Below are positions 20,073-28,050 of a stretch of 64,000 nt of DNA, one piece after another. The position numbers and the translations under genes are program-made. The notes below the pieces were generated by a model, which saw nothing but the letters and a program-made list of their open reading frames with translations, searched no databases and was not told where the DNA came from. The stretch comes from Microbacterium sp. Root166 (GTDB lineage: Bacteria; Actinomycetota; Actinomycetes; Actinomycetales; Microbacteriaceae), in the NCBI RefSeq assembly GCF_001427145.1, contig NZ_LMGL01000003.1, forward strand, positions 1-64,000, in the 5' to 3' direction. Position 1 is the first letter of the stretch, and each line of letters opens with the position of its first letter.

Positions 20073-21863
20073 TCAGCCGTGGACCCAGACCTCGGTTCCG
20101 ACGGGGGCCCAGCGGTACACGAACTCGGCGACGTTGGTGGGCATGTTGACGCAGCCGTGGCTCATGGGGTTGCCGAAGTTGTTGTGCCAGTACGTGGCGT
20201 GGAAAGCGATGTCAGGGGCGAACCAGGTGAGCCACTTCACGTCCTTGGTGCAGTAGCTGTCAGTGCGGCTGGGGTCGCGGCAGGCGGCACCCAGGTCCTG
20301 CTCGGCAGTGTGTGCGTACACGCGGAAACTGCCCGTCGGGGTCGGCGTGGCCGAGCGCCCCGACGAGATCGCGTACGACTGCACGAGGTTGCCGTTCTCG
20401 AACATGTACGTGCGCTGGTCGCCGAGGTCGACCTCGATGCGGCGCGCGAGCGCGACCGTCGTCACCGGCACCTCGTTGACCGGGAGCGCGAACGCGCCGC
20501 TGCCCTCGGCGAGCTGGGACGCGAAGTCCGAGGCGACGTTCGACGTGTCGCCGACTTCGCGCCCGCTCTGGCCGCCGGATTCCTCGCGGAGCACCTTTCC
20601 GGCGGAGTCGGTGATGACCTTGGCGTTCTCGGGCGCGCGGTTGACCGCCGCTGCGAGCGTGTCGACGTGAGGCTGGATCGCTGCGGCGTCGGCGGTGATC
20701 TCGAAGGTGTCGTCGTCGCCGGGAGCGACCGTGAGCCACGAGGCCGCGGTAGCGCGGTCGATCGGCACAGTGCGCTCGGCGCCGATGTAGAACCCGGCGG
20801 TGTCGAGGATCGTGTTCAGCTGCCCGACGGTGCCCTCGGCGACGTGCGTGGGGATGTCGGCTTCGACCGGGACGGCTTCGACCGGGAGCTCGATCTCGCT
20901 CTGACCCGACGCGAAGGCGTCCGTCAGAGCCTGGCGGACCGTTTCGAGGTCGATGCCCGAGCCGGGCTCGGCGGGCACGGTCACGTAGGACGTGCTCGCG
21001 GCGTCGAATTCGACCTGTGCGTCCACGGGGTCGGCGTAGAGCTCGGGAGCAGCGGCTCGCAGGACGGACGTGGCGGCCTCGTCGTCGAGCTGGACCACGA
21101 CCTCGTCGGCGGGCGGGAACCAGGCGGTCACATTCCACATCGGGTGCTCGGCGAAAGCGGTCTCGGCCAGGCCCGTGGCGTCGACGGACGCTCCGAGGTC
21201 GGCTCCGGTCACTTCGACGTCGCCGCCGGCGCCGGTGAGGACGATCGTCGTGTTCGCGAGGCGGGCCTGCACGGCCTCGGCGGCTGCGCCCGGCGTGAGC
21301 CACCCCACCGAGACGCCGGCGATCGAGGTGCCGGGTGCGATGAGAACGAGGGATGAGGCGACGAGACCGGTCACGGCGACGCCGGCGCCGAGCCCGATCC
21401 ACAGGGCCTTGCGGCTCTTGCGCGGCTTCGGCTCGGCGGGCGCCCAGGCGTACGCCGGCGCATCCGGGCCGTTTCCGGTGGGAGCGGCGCCGACGTGCGT
21501 GCTCTCCATCGCGACGGTGGCGTCTTCGACCTCGCCGGTGGCGTCGGCCGGGTCGGCATCGGCCGGGTCGGCGTCGACCGGGTCGGCGTCCCGCTCGACC
21601 GCGGGCTCGTCGAGGACGACGGTTGTGTCTTCGGGAGAGGCATCGTCGAGGACGACGGTGGTTTCTTCGGGGGAGGTCTCATCGACGACCTCGTCGGTGC
21701 CGTCGACATCGGCGGTCTCGGGCTCGACGGCGGACTCGGGCTCGACAGTGCTGCTCTCGACAGTGCTGCCCTCGACGTCCGCCTGATTCTCGCCATCGAC
21801 GACGGGCGGAGTGCCCTTGGGCAGCTCCGCATCTGCGTCCGGCTTGGTCGCCAGATCCGTCAC
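20073..21863 (-). CDS. L,D-transpeptidase (YkuD) with peptidoglycan-binding repeats
   Basis: A cell-wall enzyme of about 596 residues that makes 3-3 crosslinks or attaches wall partners. From the N-terminus it has an acidic Glu/Asp/Val-rich cytoplasmic part (about 1-145), one membrane helix (KALWIGLGAGVAVTGLVASS), two PG_binding_4-like regions and a C-terminal YkuD domain with the catalytic motif SHGCVNMP. I place the start at GTG 21863 because GGGGGG lies 8 bases upstream. An in-frame GTG at 21872 has no room for a ribosome site. The AT-rich stretch at 21911-21922 is a likely promoter element. Confidence 0.88.
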   Translation of the reverse strand: MTDLATKPDADAELPKGTPPVVDGENQADVEGSTVESSTVEPESAVEPETADVDGTDEVVDETSPEETTVVLDDASPEDTTVVLDEPAVERDADPVDADPADADPADATGEVEDATVAMESTHVGAAPTGNGPDAPAYAWAPAEPKPRKSRKALWIGLGAGVAVTGLVASSLVLIAPGTSIAGVSVGWLTPGAAAEAVQARLANTTIVLTGAGGDVEVTGADLGASVDATGLAETAFAEHPMWNVTAWFPPADEVVVQLDDEAATSVLRAAAPELYADPVDAQVEFDAASTSYVTVPAEPGSGIDLETVRQALTDAFASGQSEIELPVEAVPVEADIPTHVAEGTVGQLNTILDTAGFYIGAERTVPIDRATAASWLTVAPGDDDTFEITADAAAIQPHVDTLAAAVNRAPENAKVITDSAGKVLREESGGQSGREVGDTSNVASDFASQLAEGSGAFALPVNEVPVTTVALARRIEVDLGDQRTYMFENGNLVQSYAISSGRSATPTPTGSFRVYAHTAEQDLGAACRDPSRTDSYCTKDVKWLTWFAPDIAFHATYWHNNFGNPMSHGCVNMPTNVAEFVYRWAPVGTEVWVHG

Positions 21864-21953
21864 GTCATTCACCCCCCGGCTAAGAGCAACGATGCTCTCA
21901 TGGTACGGGACCTATATAACGATTCGGTTGTGGAGCCGCCTGCGGCCGATGTC

Positions 21954-22430
21954 TCACTCTGCGGGGGCGCAGAGCTCCTGGAACTGGGTGGTCGTCTCCT
22001 GGAACTCGGCACCGAGCTCTTCGATCTCGCCGAGGCGATCGGTCTCGCCGGCGACGATGGCCGCCATCACGTCCGCGACCTGCTCGAACATGCTCTGCAG
22101 GGACGGCACGAGCGCCGCCACCTCATCGTTGGTGATCTCCGCAGAGACGTCGGACAAACTCTGCGCCGCGGCCTCCATGGCCTCGACGGCGGCGGCGGGA
22201 TCGTCGGTGTCCAGGCCCTCGAACTCGGCCGTCGCGCCGCTGATCGTCTCCTGCACGATGGTGCACGCCTCTTCGGTCGTCTGCTCTCCGCCCGAGTCCT
22301 CGGCCGGCGCGGAGCTTGACGATTGCGGTGCCCCGGAGCCGTTCGACGCGGCCGTGCAGCCGGTGACCCCCAGCAGGGCGACGGCAGCGAGCGCCAGTCC
22401 GACGAAGCGGGGGGAGGTGAGCGTGCGCAT
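21954..22430 (-). CDS. Small lipoprotein of unknown function
   Basis: 158 residues with a lipoprotein signal peptide and lipobox GVTGC (Cys25). A Ser/Gly/Glu linker follows, then a helical acidic domain with Cys near residue 56 (EEACTIVQE) and near the C-terminus (QELCAPAE) that could form a disulphide outside the membrane. No family is recognised. It lies upstream of the L,D-transpeptidase on the same strand but with a 90-base gap that carries promoter-like sequence, so it is probably a separate unit. Confidence 0.7.
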   Translation of the reverse strand: MRTLTSPRFVGLALAAVALLGVTGCTAASNGSGAPQSSSSAPAEDSGGEQTTEEACTIVQETISGATAEFEGLDTDDPAAAVEAMEAAAQSLSDVSAEITNDEVAALVPSLQSMFEQVADVMAAIVAGETDRLGEIEELGAEFQETTTQFQELCAPAE

Positions 22431-22507
22431 CGCTCCACTCTAACCCCGCCCGAATGTAACAGTTTTGTAAACACCCCGTGCAAATGCATCCCGAGGCTTG
22501 CGGGGAC

Positions 22508-22532
22508 TTTGTTCGTAAGGTCTACTAACAAA
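22508..22532. promoter_or_regulatory. ROK repressor operator, abutting the start codon
   Basis: TTTGTTCGTA (22508-22517) and TACTAACAAA (22523-22532) are inverted repeats with one mismatch and a 5-base centre, one base before the ROK gene ATG at 22534. Operators of this TTTGTTnnTA form are typical of ROK repressors, so this is probably an autoregulatory site. There is no ribosome site between it and the ATG, so the transcript may be leaderless. Confidence 0.7.
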
Positions 22533-22533
22533 C

Positions 22534-23730
22534 ATGACTGCATCGGAAGCGCAGCGCGGCCCTTCCACTCTCGAGTTGCCGCGCCTCACCGGACCCCACG
22601 GTCGCGCCTTCGGGCCCGGAGGGGCCCTTCGCCAGGGCGGCAAGGTGCTGCCCGAGCATGCACGCGGCCACAACCGGGCACTCCTGCTGCAGACCCTCTT
22701 CCACCAGGGGGCCATGAGCCGGGCCGACCTCTCCCGTGAGACCGGCCTGACCCGCGTCACGATCTCGGACCTCATCGCGGAGCTGATCGCCGACGGCTTC
22801 GTCGCCGAGATCGGCGTCCGCGAGGCCTCCGGTCCCGGCAAGCCCGCGATGCTCGTCGACCTCGACCGTGCCGGCCACCGGATCGTGGGCATCGACCTCT
22901 CCGGAAGCGACACGTTCATCGGCGCCGTCCTCACGCTCGACGGCGACATCGTCGCCCGCCGGGAGGTGGCGCTTCCGCCCGCGGGCGATGTCGTGGCCAC
23001 CGTCATCGAGCTCGCACGCGAGCTCGTCGCCGACTCACACGCTCCGGTGCTGGGGATCGGTGTCGGCGCCCCCGGTGTCGTCGACGATCGCGGCGTCATC
23101 CTCACCGCGCCCAACTTCGGCTGGGCGGGCTTCGACCTCGAGGGTGCGCTGCAGGAGGCGCTCGGCCTTCCCGTCCTGGTGGCCAACGACGCCAACGCGG
23201 CGGTGCTCGCCGAGTACACGTTCGGCGGCGCCGGCGACGACGTGCTGCTGGTCAAGGTCGGGCGCGGTGTGGGCTCGGGTCTGCTCGCCGCCGGGCAGCC
23301 GATGCGCGGCAGCCGCTTCGCCGCCGGCGAGATCGGCCACGTGACCGTGGGCACCGATGGCGGCCCGACCTGCGTGTGCGGCAAGGTCGGATGCCTCGAG
23401 GCCTGGCTCTCGGTGCCCTCGCTGACCGCGCGGCTGGCCGAGGCATCCGTCTCCTCCGAACGTGACGGCATCCTCCGCGATGCGGGGGAGCGCCTCGGAA
23501 TCGCACTGGCGCCCGTCGTCGGTGCTCTCGACCTCTCGGAGATCGTGCTGTCCGGCCCGCCGGAGCTGCTCGGCGGAGCGCTCGCGGAAGCGACGGTGGA
23601 GACCCTTCGTGCGCGCACGCTCGCGCAGTTCCACGACAGCGTGCGCGTTCGGATGACCGAGCAAGGCCAGGACATCGTGCTTCGCGGCGCCGCGGTCATG
23701 GTCCTCTCAGGACAGCTCGGCGTGTCCTAG
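22534..23730 (+). CDS. ROK family transcriptional repressor (NagC/XylR type)
   Basis: 398 residues with a winged helix-turn-helix (about 45-100; MSRADLSRETGLTRVTISDL) followed by a ROK sugar-kinase fold. The latter has the zinc-binding CVCGKVGCLEAW motif and the DANAAVLAEY region. It should bind DNA and release it when a sugar or sugar phosphate binds. It lies directly upstream of a sugar ABC importer and a ROK kinase and is their likely regulator. ATG 22534 is kept, despite lacking a ribosome site, because the conserved stretch PEHARGHNRALLLQTLFHQG needs it. A 6-bp inverted repeat (CGTGTC/GACACG, 23721-23738) overlaps its stop. Confidence 0.88.
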   Translation: MTASEAQRGPSTLELPRLTGPHGRAFGPGGALRQGGKVLPEHARGHNRALLLQTLFHQGAMSRADLSRETGLTRVTISDLIAELIADGFVAEIGVREASGPGKPAMLVDLDRAGHRIVGIDLSGSDTFIGAVLTLDGDIVARREVALPPAGDVVATVIELARELVADSHAPVLGIGVGAPGVVDDRGVILTAPNFGWAGFDLEGALQEALGLPVLVANDANAAVLAEYTFGGAGDDVLLVKVGRGVGSGLLAAGQPMRGSRFAAGEIGHVTVGTDGGPTCVCGKVGCLEAWLSVPSLTARLAEASVSSERDGILRDAGERLGIALAPVVGALDLSEIVLSGPPELLGGALAEATVETLRARTLAQFHDSVRVRMTEQGQDIVLRGAAVMVLSGQLGVS

Positions 23731-23833
23731 CAGACACGACCGATCTCGCCAGGGGCCACGGCCCCGGGCAATTCCCCCCGGATGGGTCACCCGGCCCTTC
23801 CAAAACCAGCAAGTGAACACAAAGGAAGACACC

Positions 23834-25075
23834 ATGAACAAGAAGCTCGGAGGCCTCGCCCTGCTCGGTGCGACGGCGATCGCGCTCGCCGGCTGCGCCG
23901 GCGGTTCCGGCTCGCCCTCCTCGTCGGAGGAAGGCGCGGAGATCCGCGTCTGGCTCAATGGAACCGACACGCCTCAGGAGGCGCGGGACTACCTGGTCGA
24001 GACCTTCGAAGAGGAGAACCCGGGTTCGACCCTCGTCATCGAGGAGCAGACCTGGGATGGCCTCGTCGACAAGCTGACGACCAGCCTGTCCAGCTCAGAC
24101 AGCCCCGACATCGTCGAGTTCGGCAACACGCAGGCCCCGGCCTTCACGTCGGTCGGCGCACTGCTGCCCCTCGACGACATCTACGAGGACCTCGGTGGCG
24201 AGGACCTGCTGCCCGGCTTCGTCGAGGCCGGCTCGTACGACGACACGTTCTACGCCCCGCCGCTCTACTCGGGTGCGCGCGTCGTGTTCGCGGACCCCGC
24301 GTTCGTGACCGAGGCGCCGGCCGACCTGGACGCGTACGTGACGGCCGCCAAGGACCTCGCCGCGGCGAACCCGGGCAAGTCGGGCATCTATTTCGCCGGC
24401 CAGGACTGGTACAACGCCCTGCCCTTCATCTGGGAGAACGGCGGAGAGCTCGCCGTCGCCGACGGCGAGGAGTGGGACGCTCAGCTGAGCTCGCCTGAGT
24501 CCGTCAAGGGCCTCCTGCAGGTGCAGGAGCTCATGACCACCGCCTCGCTGGCGCCGAAGGACGGCGACAACGCCGAGCCGTGGACGCCGTACTGCGAGGG
24601 CACCTCGATCCAGTTCTCGGCGCCGAACTGGGCGCTGGGTCTAGCAAGCGAGTGCGAGACGGCCGCTCCGCCGGCTGCTCCGTTCGTCTACGCGCTCCCC
24701 GGCATGGAGGGCGGCGCCGCCCAGGTGTTCGCCGGCGGTTCCAACATCGGCATCTCGGCGAAGTCCGAGAACCCCGACCTGGCCAAGAGCGCGCTCGAGA
24801 TCATCCTGAGTGACGAGTTCCAGACGATCTACGGCGAGAACGGCCTCATCCCGGCCAAGAAGTCGCTGGCATCGACGCTGGGTGACACCCCGCAGGCGAA
24901 GGCGTTCACCGAGGCCGCGAGCAACGCCAAGCTCACGCCGGCGTCGCCCAACTGGGCCGAGGTCGAGGCGTCGCGCGTCCTCGAGGACTTCTTCGTCAAG
25001 ATCGCCCAGGGCGGCGACGTCGAGGCCCTCGCGGTCGAGGTCGATGCTCAGATCGAGGACATCCTCAACGGCTGA
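23834..25075 (+). CDS. Sugar ABC transporter substrate-binding lipoprotein (family 1)
   Basis: 413 residues with a lipoprotein signal (lipobox LAGC, Cys21) and a family 1 extracellular binding-protein fold (DSPDIVEFGNTQAPAFTSVG; IQFSAPNW; GGSNIGISAKSENP). It would capture an oligosaccharide outside the membrane and deliver it to the two permeases that follow. ATG 23834 has AAAGGAAG 6-13 bases upstream and starts the signal peptide; GTG 23813 would only add residues before it. Given the ROK regulator, ROK kinase, NagA and GH20 in the window, GlcNAc or chitobiose is a reasonable ligand, by inference. Confidence 0.9.
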   Translation: MNKKLGGLALLGATAIALAGCAGGSGSPSSSEEGAEIRVWLNGTDTPQEARDYLVETFEEENPGSTLVIEEQTWDGLVDKLTTSLSSSDSPDIVEFGNTQAPAFTSVGALLPLDDIYEDLGGEDLLPGFVEAGSYDDTFYAPPLYSGARVVFADPAFVTEAPADLDAYVTAAKDLAAANPGKSGIYFAGQDWYNALPFIWENGGELAVADGEEWDAQLSSPESVKGLLQVQELMTTASLAPKDGDNAEPWTPYCEGTSIQFSAPNWALGLASECETAAPPAAPFVYALPGMEGGAAQVFAGGSNIGISAKSENPDLAKSALEIILSDEFQTIYGENGLIPAKKSLASTLGDTPQAKAFTEAASNAKLTPASPNWAEVEASRVLEDFFVKIAQGGDVEALAVEVDAQIEDILNG

Positions 25076-25131
25076 CCGTCACGCGGACGCAGTCCGCATC
25101 CCGGTGCCCCTCCTCGCAGCGGGCATCGGAA

Positions 25132-25165
25132 ACCGGGCCGGCGGCGCATTCGCCGTCGGCCCGGT
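25132..25165 (+). promoter_or_regulatory. Intercistronic stem-loop between binding protein and permease
   Basis: ACCGGGCCGGCGGCG (25132-25146) pairs with CGCCGTCGGCCCGGT (25151-25165) with one G-T wobble and a CATT loop. It lies between the binding-protein stop and the first permease. Structures here often protect the upstream mRNA and cut read-through, giving more binding protein than permease. Confidence 0.65.
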
Positions 25166-25194
25166 ACCCTGTCGCCCAGAACCCAGGAGTTCCC

Positions 25195-26184
25195 ATGTCA
25201 ACGCCACCCGATGTCGGGCCGGTCGTCAGTGCGATCGAAGGCGAGCGGATCGTCGCCCCCGAGCCGCGGCAGACCGGGCGTCGTGCGACCCGCAGGGCCG
25301 GATCGTTCACGCCGTACGCGCTGCTGACCCCCGCGCTCATCGTCCTCGCGGCGATCACCGGGTGGCCGCTGATCCAGCTCGTGATCATGTCGTTCCAGGA
25401 GTTCGGCCGCGCCCAGGTCTTCGGGGCACCCCCCGAGTTCGTCGGCCTGCAGAACTACATCGACATCCTGACCGATGACGAGTTCTGGCAGGTGCTGAGT
25501 CGCTCGGTCTGGTTCGCGGCGATCTGCGTCATCGCGACGATGGTGCTCGGCATCCTGGTCGCTCTTCTCATGCAGCGCCTGGGCAAGGCGCTTCGCACTC
25601 TCGTCTCGGTCGGTCTGCTGCTCGCGTGGGCGATGCCTCCGCTGTCGGCGACCATCGTCTGGGGCTGGATCTTCGACACCCAGTACGGCGTCCTCAACTA
25701 CGTGCTCGTCAACTGGTTCGGCCTGACCCAGTTCGAGGGTCACTCCTGGCTCATCGACCCGCTGAGCTTCTTCTTCGTCGCCACGATCATCATCGTGTGG
25801 GGTGCGGTGCCCTTCGCGGCGTTCACCATCTACGCCGGCCTCACCCAGGTCTCCGACGAGGTGCTGGAGGCCGCGCAGCTCGATGGCGCCAACGCCTTCC
25901 AGCGGTTCTTCCTGGTGGTCGTGCCCTCGATCCGCTCCATCCTGGTGATCGTCACGATCCTCCAGGTCATCTGGGATCTCCGCGTGTTCACGCAGATCTA
26001 CGCACTGCAGTCGATCGGCGGCATCGCCGAGGAGACCAACACCCTCGGTGTGTACATCTACCGCGTGTCGCTCGGCTCGGGCGACTTCGGCGCCGGCGGC
26101 GCGATCTCGGTCTTGGTGGCCGTCCTCCTCATGCTGATCTCGATCTACTATGTGCGCCGCAACGTCAAGGAGGAGGAGCTGTGA
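25195..26184 (+). CDS. Sugar ABC transporter permease (MalF-type)
   Basis: 329 residues with a short cytoplasmic N-terminus, six membrane segments and the EAA loop EAAQLDGANAFQRFFLVVVP that docks the ATPase. It forms the membrane channel with the next gene. The 4-base overlap with that gene (GTGA) shows they are one translational unit. No ATP-binding subunit is encoded nearby. In actinobacterial carbohydrate importers of this class one shared MsiK-like ATPase usually serves several systems, so this is expected. Confidence 0.92.
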   Translation: MSTPPDVGPVVSAIEGERIVAPEPRQTGRRATRRAGSFTPYALLTPALIVLAAITGWPLIQLVIMSFQEFGRAQVFGAPPEFVGLQNYIDILTDDEFWQVLSRSVWFAAICVIATMVLGILVALLMQRLGKALRTLVSVGLLLAWAMPPLSATIVWGWIFDTQYGVLNYVLVNWFGLTQFEGHSWLIDPLSFFFVATIIIVWGAVPFAAFTIYAGLTQVSDEVLEAAQLDGANAFQRFFLVVVPSIRSILVIVTILQVIWDLRVFTQIYALQSIGGIAEETNTLGVYIYRVSLGSGDFGAGGAISVLVAVLLMLISIYYVRRNVKEEEL

Positions 26185-27074
26185 GCCTCGCCGTAACCCC
26201 CCGCCCGGTGCAGGACGCCGGCCGCCGCTTCCGCGCCTCGCGCCGGACCGGGTCGGTCCTTGCGGCGATCGCCGCGGTGATCGTTTTCGCGTGCTCCGTC
26301 TTCCCCGTGTACTGGATGGTCAACACCTCGTTCCAGCCCAATGCGCAGGTCCGTGGCAGCGAGCTGCACTTCTGGCCCGACAACGCGACCATCGAGAACT
26401 ACACGAACGTGATCTTCGATCACGCACGTGCACCATTCCTTCCTGCGCTCGGCAACTCGGTCGCCGTCACGCTGCTGAGCGTTGCCGTCTCGCTGGTCTT
26501 CGCCTTCTTCGCCGCGCTCGCGGTCACCCGGTTCCGCTTCAAGTCGCGCGCCGGGTTCATCGTCACGATCCTGATCATCCAGATGATCCCGGCCGAGGCG
26601 ATGATCATCTCGACGTTCCGGCTCATGGACAGCTGGCACCTGCTGAACTCCGTCATCGGTCTGACAGCGGTCTATGTCGCCACGGTGCTGCCGTTCACGA
26701 TCTGGACGCTGCGCGGGTTCGTCAACGGCGTGCCGGCCGAGCTCGAGGAGGCCGCCATGATCGACGGCCTGAGCCGGTCGCAGGCGTTCTGGCGCATCAC
26801 CTTCCCGCTGCTGGCTCCCGGCCTCGTCGCGACGGGCGTGTTCGGGTTCATTCAGGCCTGGAACGAATTCATGTTCGCGCTGGTGCTCAACCCCCGGCCC
26901 GAGGCGATGACTCTGCCGGTGTGGCTGCGCACCTTCCTGGACCCGAACGGGGGAGTGGTCTGGGCCGAAGTGATGGCCGGGTCCACGCTCGTCGCCGTTC
27001 CCGTGATCATCTTCTTCCTCATCGTGCAGGGGCGCATGACCAGCGGCCTGGTCGCCGGGGCGGTCAAGGGCTGA
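26181..27074 (+). CDS. Sugar ABC transporter permease (MalG-type)
   Basis: 297 residues from GTG 26181, which overlaps the stop of the first permease and follows GGAGGAG. It has six membrane segments and the EAA loop EEAAMIDGLSRSQAFWRITF. A large periplasm-facing loop after helix 1 (NTSFQPNAQVRGSELHFWP) is typical of MalG-type subunits. It pairs with the preceding permease. The ROK kinase starts 43 bases downstream, so uptake and phosphorylation are probably transcribed together. Confidence 0.92.
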   Translation: MSLAVTPRPVQDAGRRFRASRRTGSVLAAIAAVIVFACSVFPVYWMVNTSFQPNAQVRGSELHFWPDNATIENYTNVIFDHARAPFLPALGNSVAVTLLSVAVSLVFAFFAALAVTRFRFKSRAGFIVTILIIQMIPAEAMIISTFRLMDSWHLLNSVIGLTAVYVATVLPFTIWTLRGFVNGVPAELEEAAMIDGLSRSQAFWRITFPLLAPGLVATGVFGFIQAWNEFMFALVLNPRPEAMTLPVWLRTFLDPNGGVVWAEVMAGSTLVAVPVIIFFLIVQGRMTSGLVAGAVKG

Positions 27075-27117
27075 TGTGCGTGCGGGCGGGAACCGGCTCC
27101 CGAGCGGAGGCGGGACC

Positions 27118-28044
27118 ATGAAGGTCGGTCTCGACATCGGCGGAACGAAGACCGATGTCGTCGCGGTCGACGATCTCGGCCGGATCACCGCGCGCATGCG
27201 GGTCGCCACCGGATGGGGACCGGATGCCGTCACCGCGACGGTCATCGAAGCCGTCCGCGCGCTCGCGGCTCAGGCCGGCCTCACCGCCTCGGCGATCCGC
27301 TCGGTCGGTATCGGCATCCCCGGTCAGGTGGAACCGGGCACCACGCGGGTCGTCCACGCCGTCAACCTGGGAGTCGACGAGCTCGATCTCGCAGAAGCGG
27401 TGGGTCCGGCGCTCGGCGTACCGGTCCACGTCGAGAACGACGTCAAGGCGGCGGCCGTCGGGGCGTACGCGCTGCACGGCGGCTCGGGCTCGATGGGGTA
27501 CCTCAACCTCGGGACGGGCATCGCCGCGGGCATCGTGTCGGATGGCGTGCTGTGGCGCGGCGCCCGGGGTACCGCCGGCGAGGTCGGTCACATCTCGGTC
27601 GATCCGGCCGGACCGCTGTGCCGGTGCGGCCAGCGCGGCTGCATCGAGGCGCTCGGCGGTGGCGGCTCGATCGCCCAGCGATGGGGGCGGGATGCCGCGC
27701 TGCCCGTGCTCGACGTGTTCGACGCCGCGGACGCCGGTGTCGCACTGGCGATGGAGCTGCGCTCCGGGCTCGCCCGGGCGGTCGCGGCGGCCGTGCGCGT
27801 GCTGGTGCTGACGGCCGATGTCGACGTCGTGGTGCTCGGCGGTGGAGTGACGGCGCTGGGTGATCGCCTGATGGGCGACGTCGCGGGGGAGCTGGCCGCG
27901 AGCGCCGAGACGTCGTCGTTCATGCGCTCGCTGCGCCTCGAGGAGCGGGTCGAACTTCTGCCGGCCGGCTCGCCTGCCGCTGCGCTGGGCGCCGCGCTCA
28001 TCGGTGCCAGCCGTGATCCTGAGGAAGCGCTCGCGCACGGCTGA
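27118..28044 (+). CDS. ROK family sugar kinase
   Basis: 308 residues starting at ATG 27118, chosen because GGAGG lies 7 bases upstream and the protein begins directly with the phosphate-binding motif MKVGLDIGGTKTD. The ROK zinc motif CRCGQRGCIEA and GEVGHISVDP follow. The catalytic Asp is in VENDVKAAAVGAY. It has no DNA-binding domain, so it is an enzyme: a glucokinase, GlcNAc kinase or ManNAc kinase. It is the last gene of the importer operon and probably phosphorylates the imported sugar after hydrolysis. Confidence 0.85.
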   Translation: MKVGLDIGGTKTDVVAVDDLGRITARMRVATGWGPDAVTATVIEAVRALAAQAGLTASAIRSVGIGIPGQVEPGTTRVVHAVNLGVDELDLAEAVGPALGVPVHVENDVKAAAVGAYALHGGSGSMGYLNLGTGIAAGIVSDGVLWRGARGTAGEVGHISVDPAGPLCRCGQRGCIEALGGGGSIAQRWGRDAALPVLDVFDAADAGVALAMELRSGLARAVAAAVRVLVLTADVDVVVLGGGVTALGDRLMGDVAGELAASAETSSFMRSLRLEERVELLPAGSPAAALGAALIGASRDPEEALAHG

Positions 28045-28050
28045 GCCGGG

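Noticed and set aside
23750..23763. GGGGCC-AC-GGCCCC as a terminator after the ROK gene
   Set aside because: The loop of two bases is too small and no T tract follows; a chance GC palindrome is as likely.
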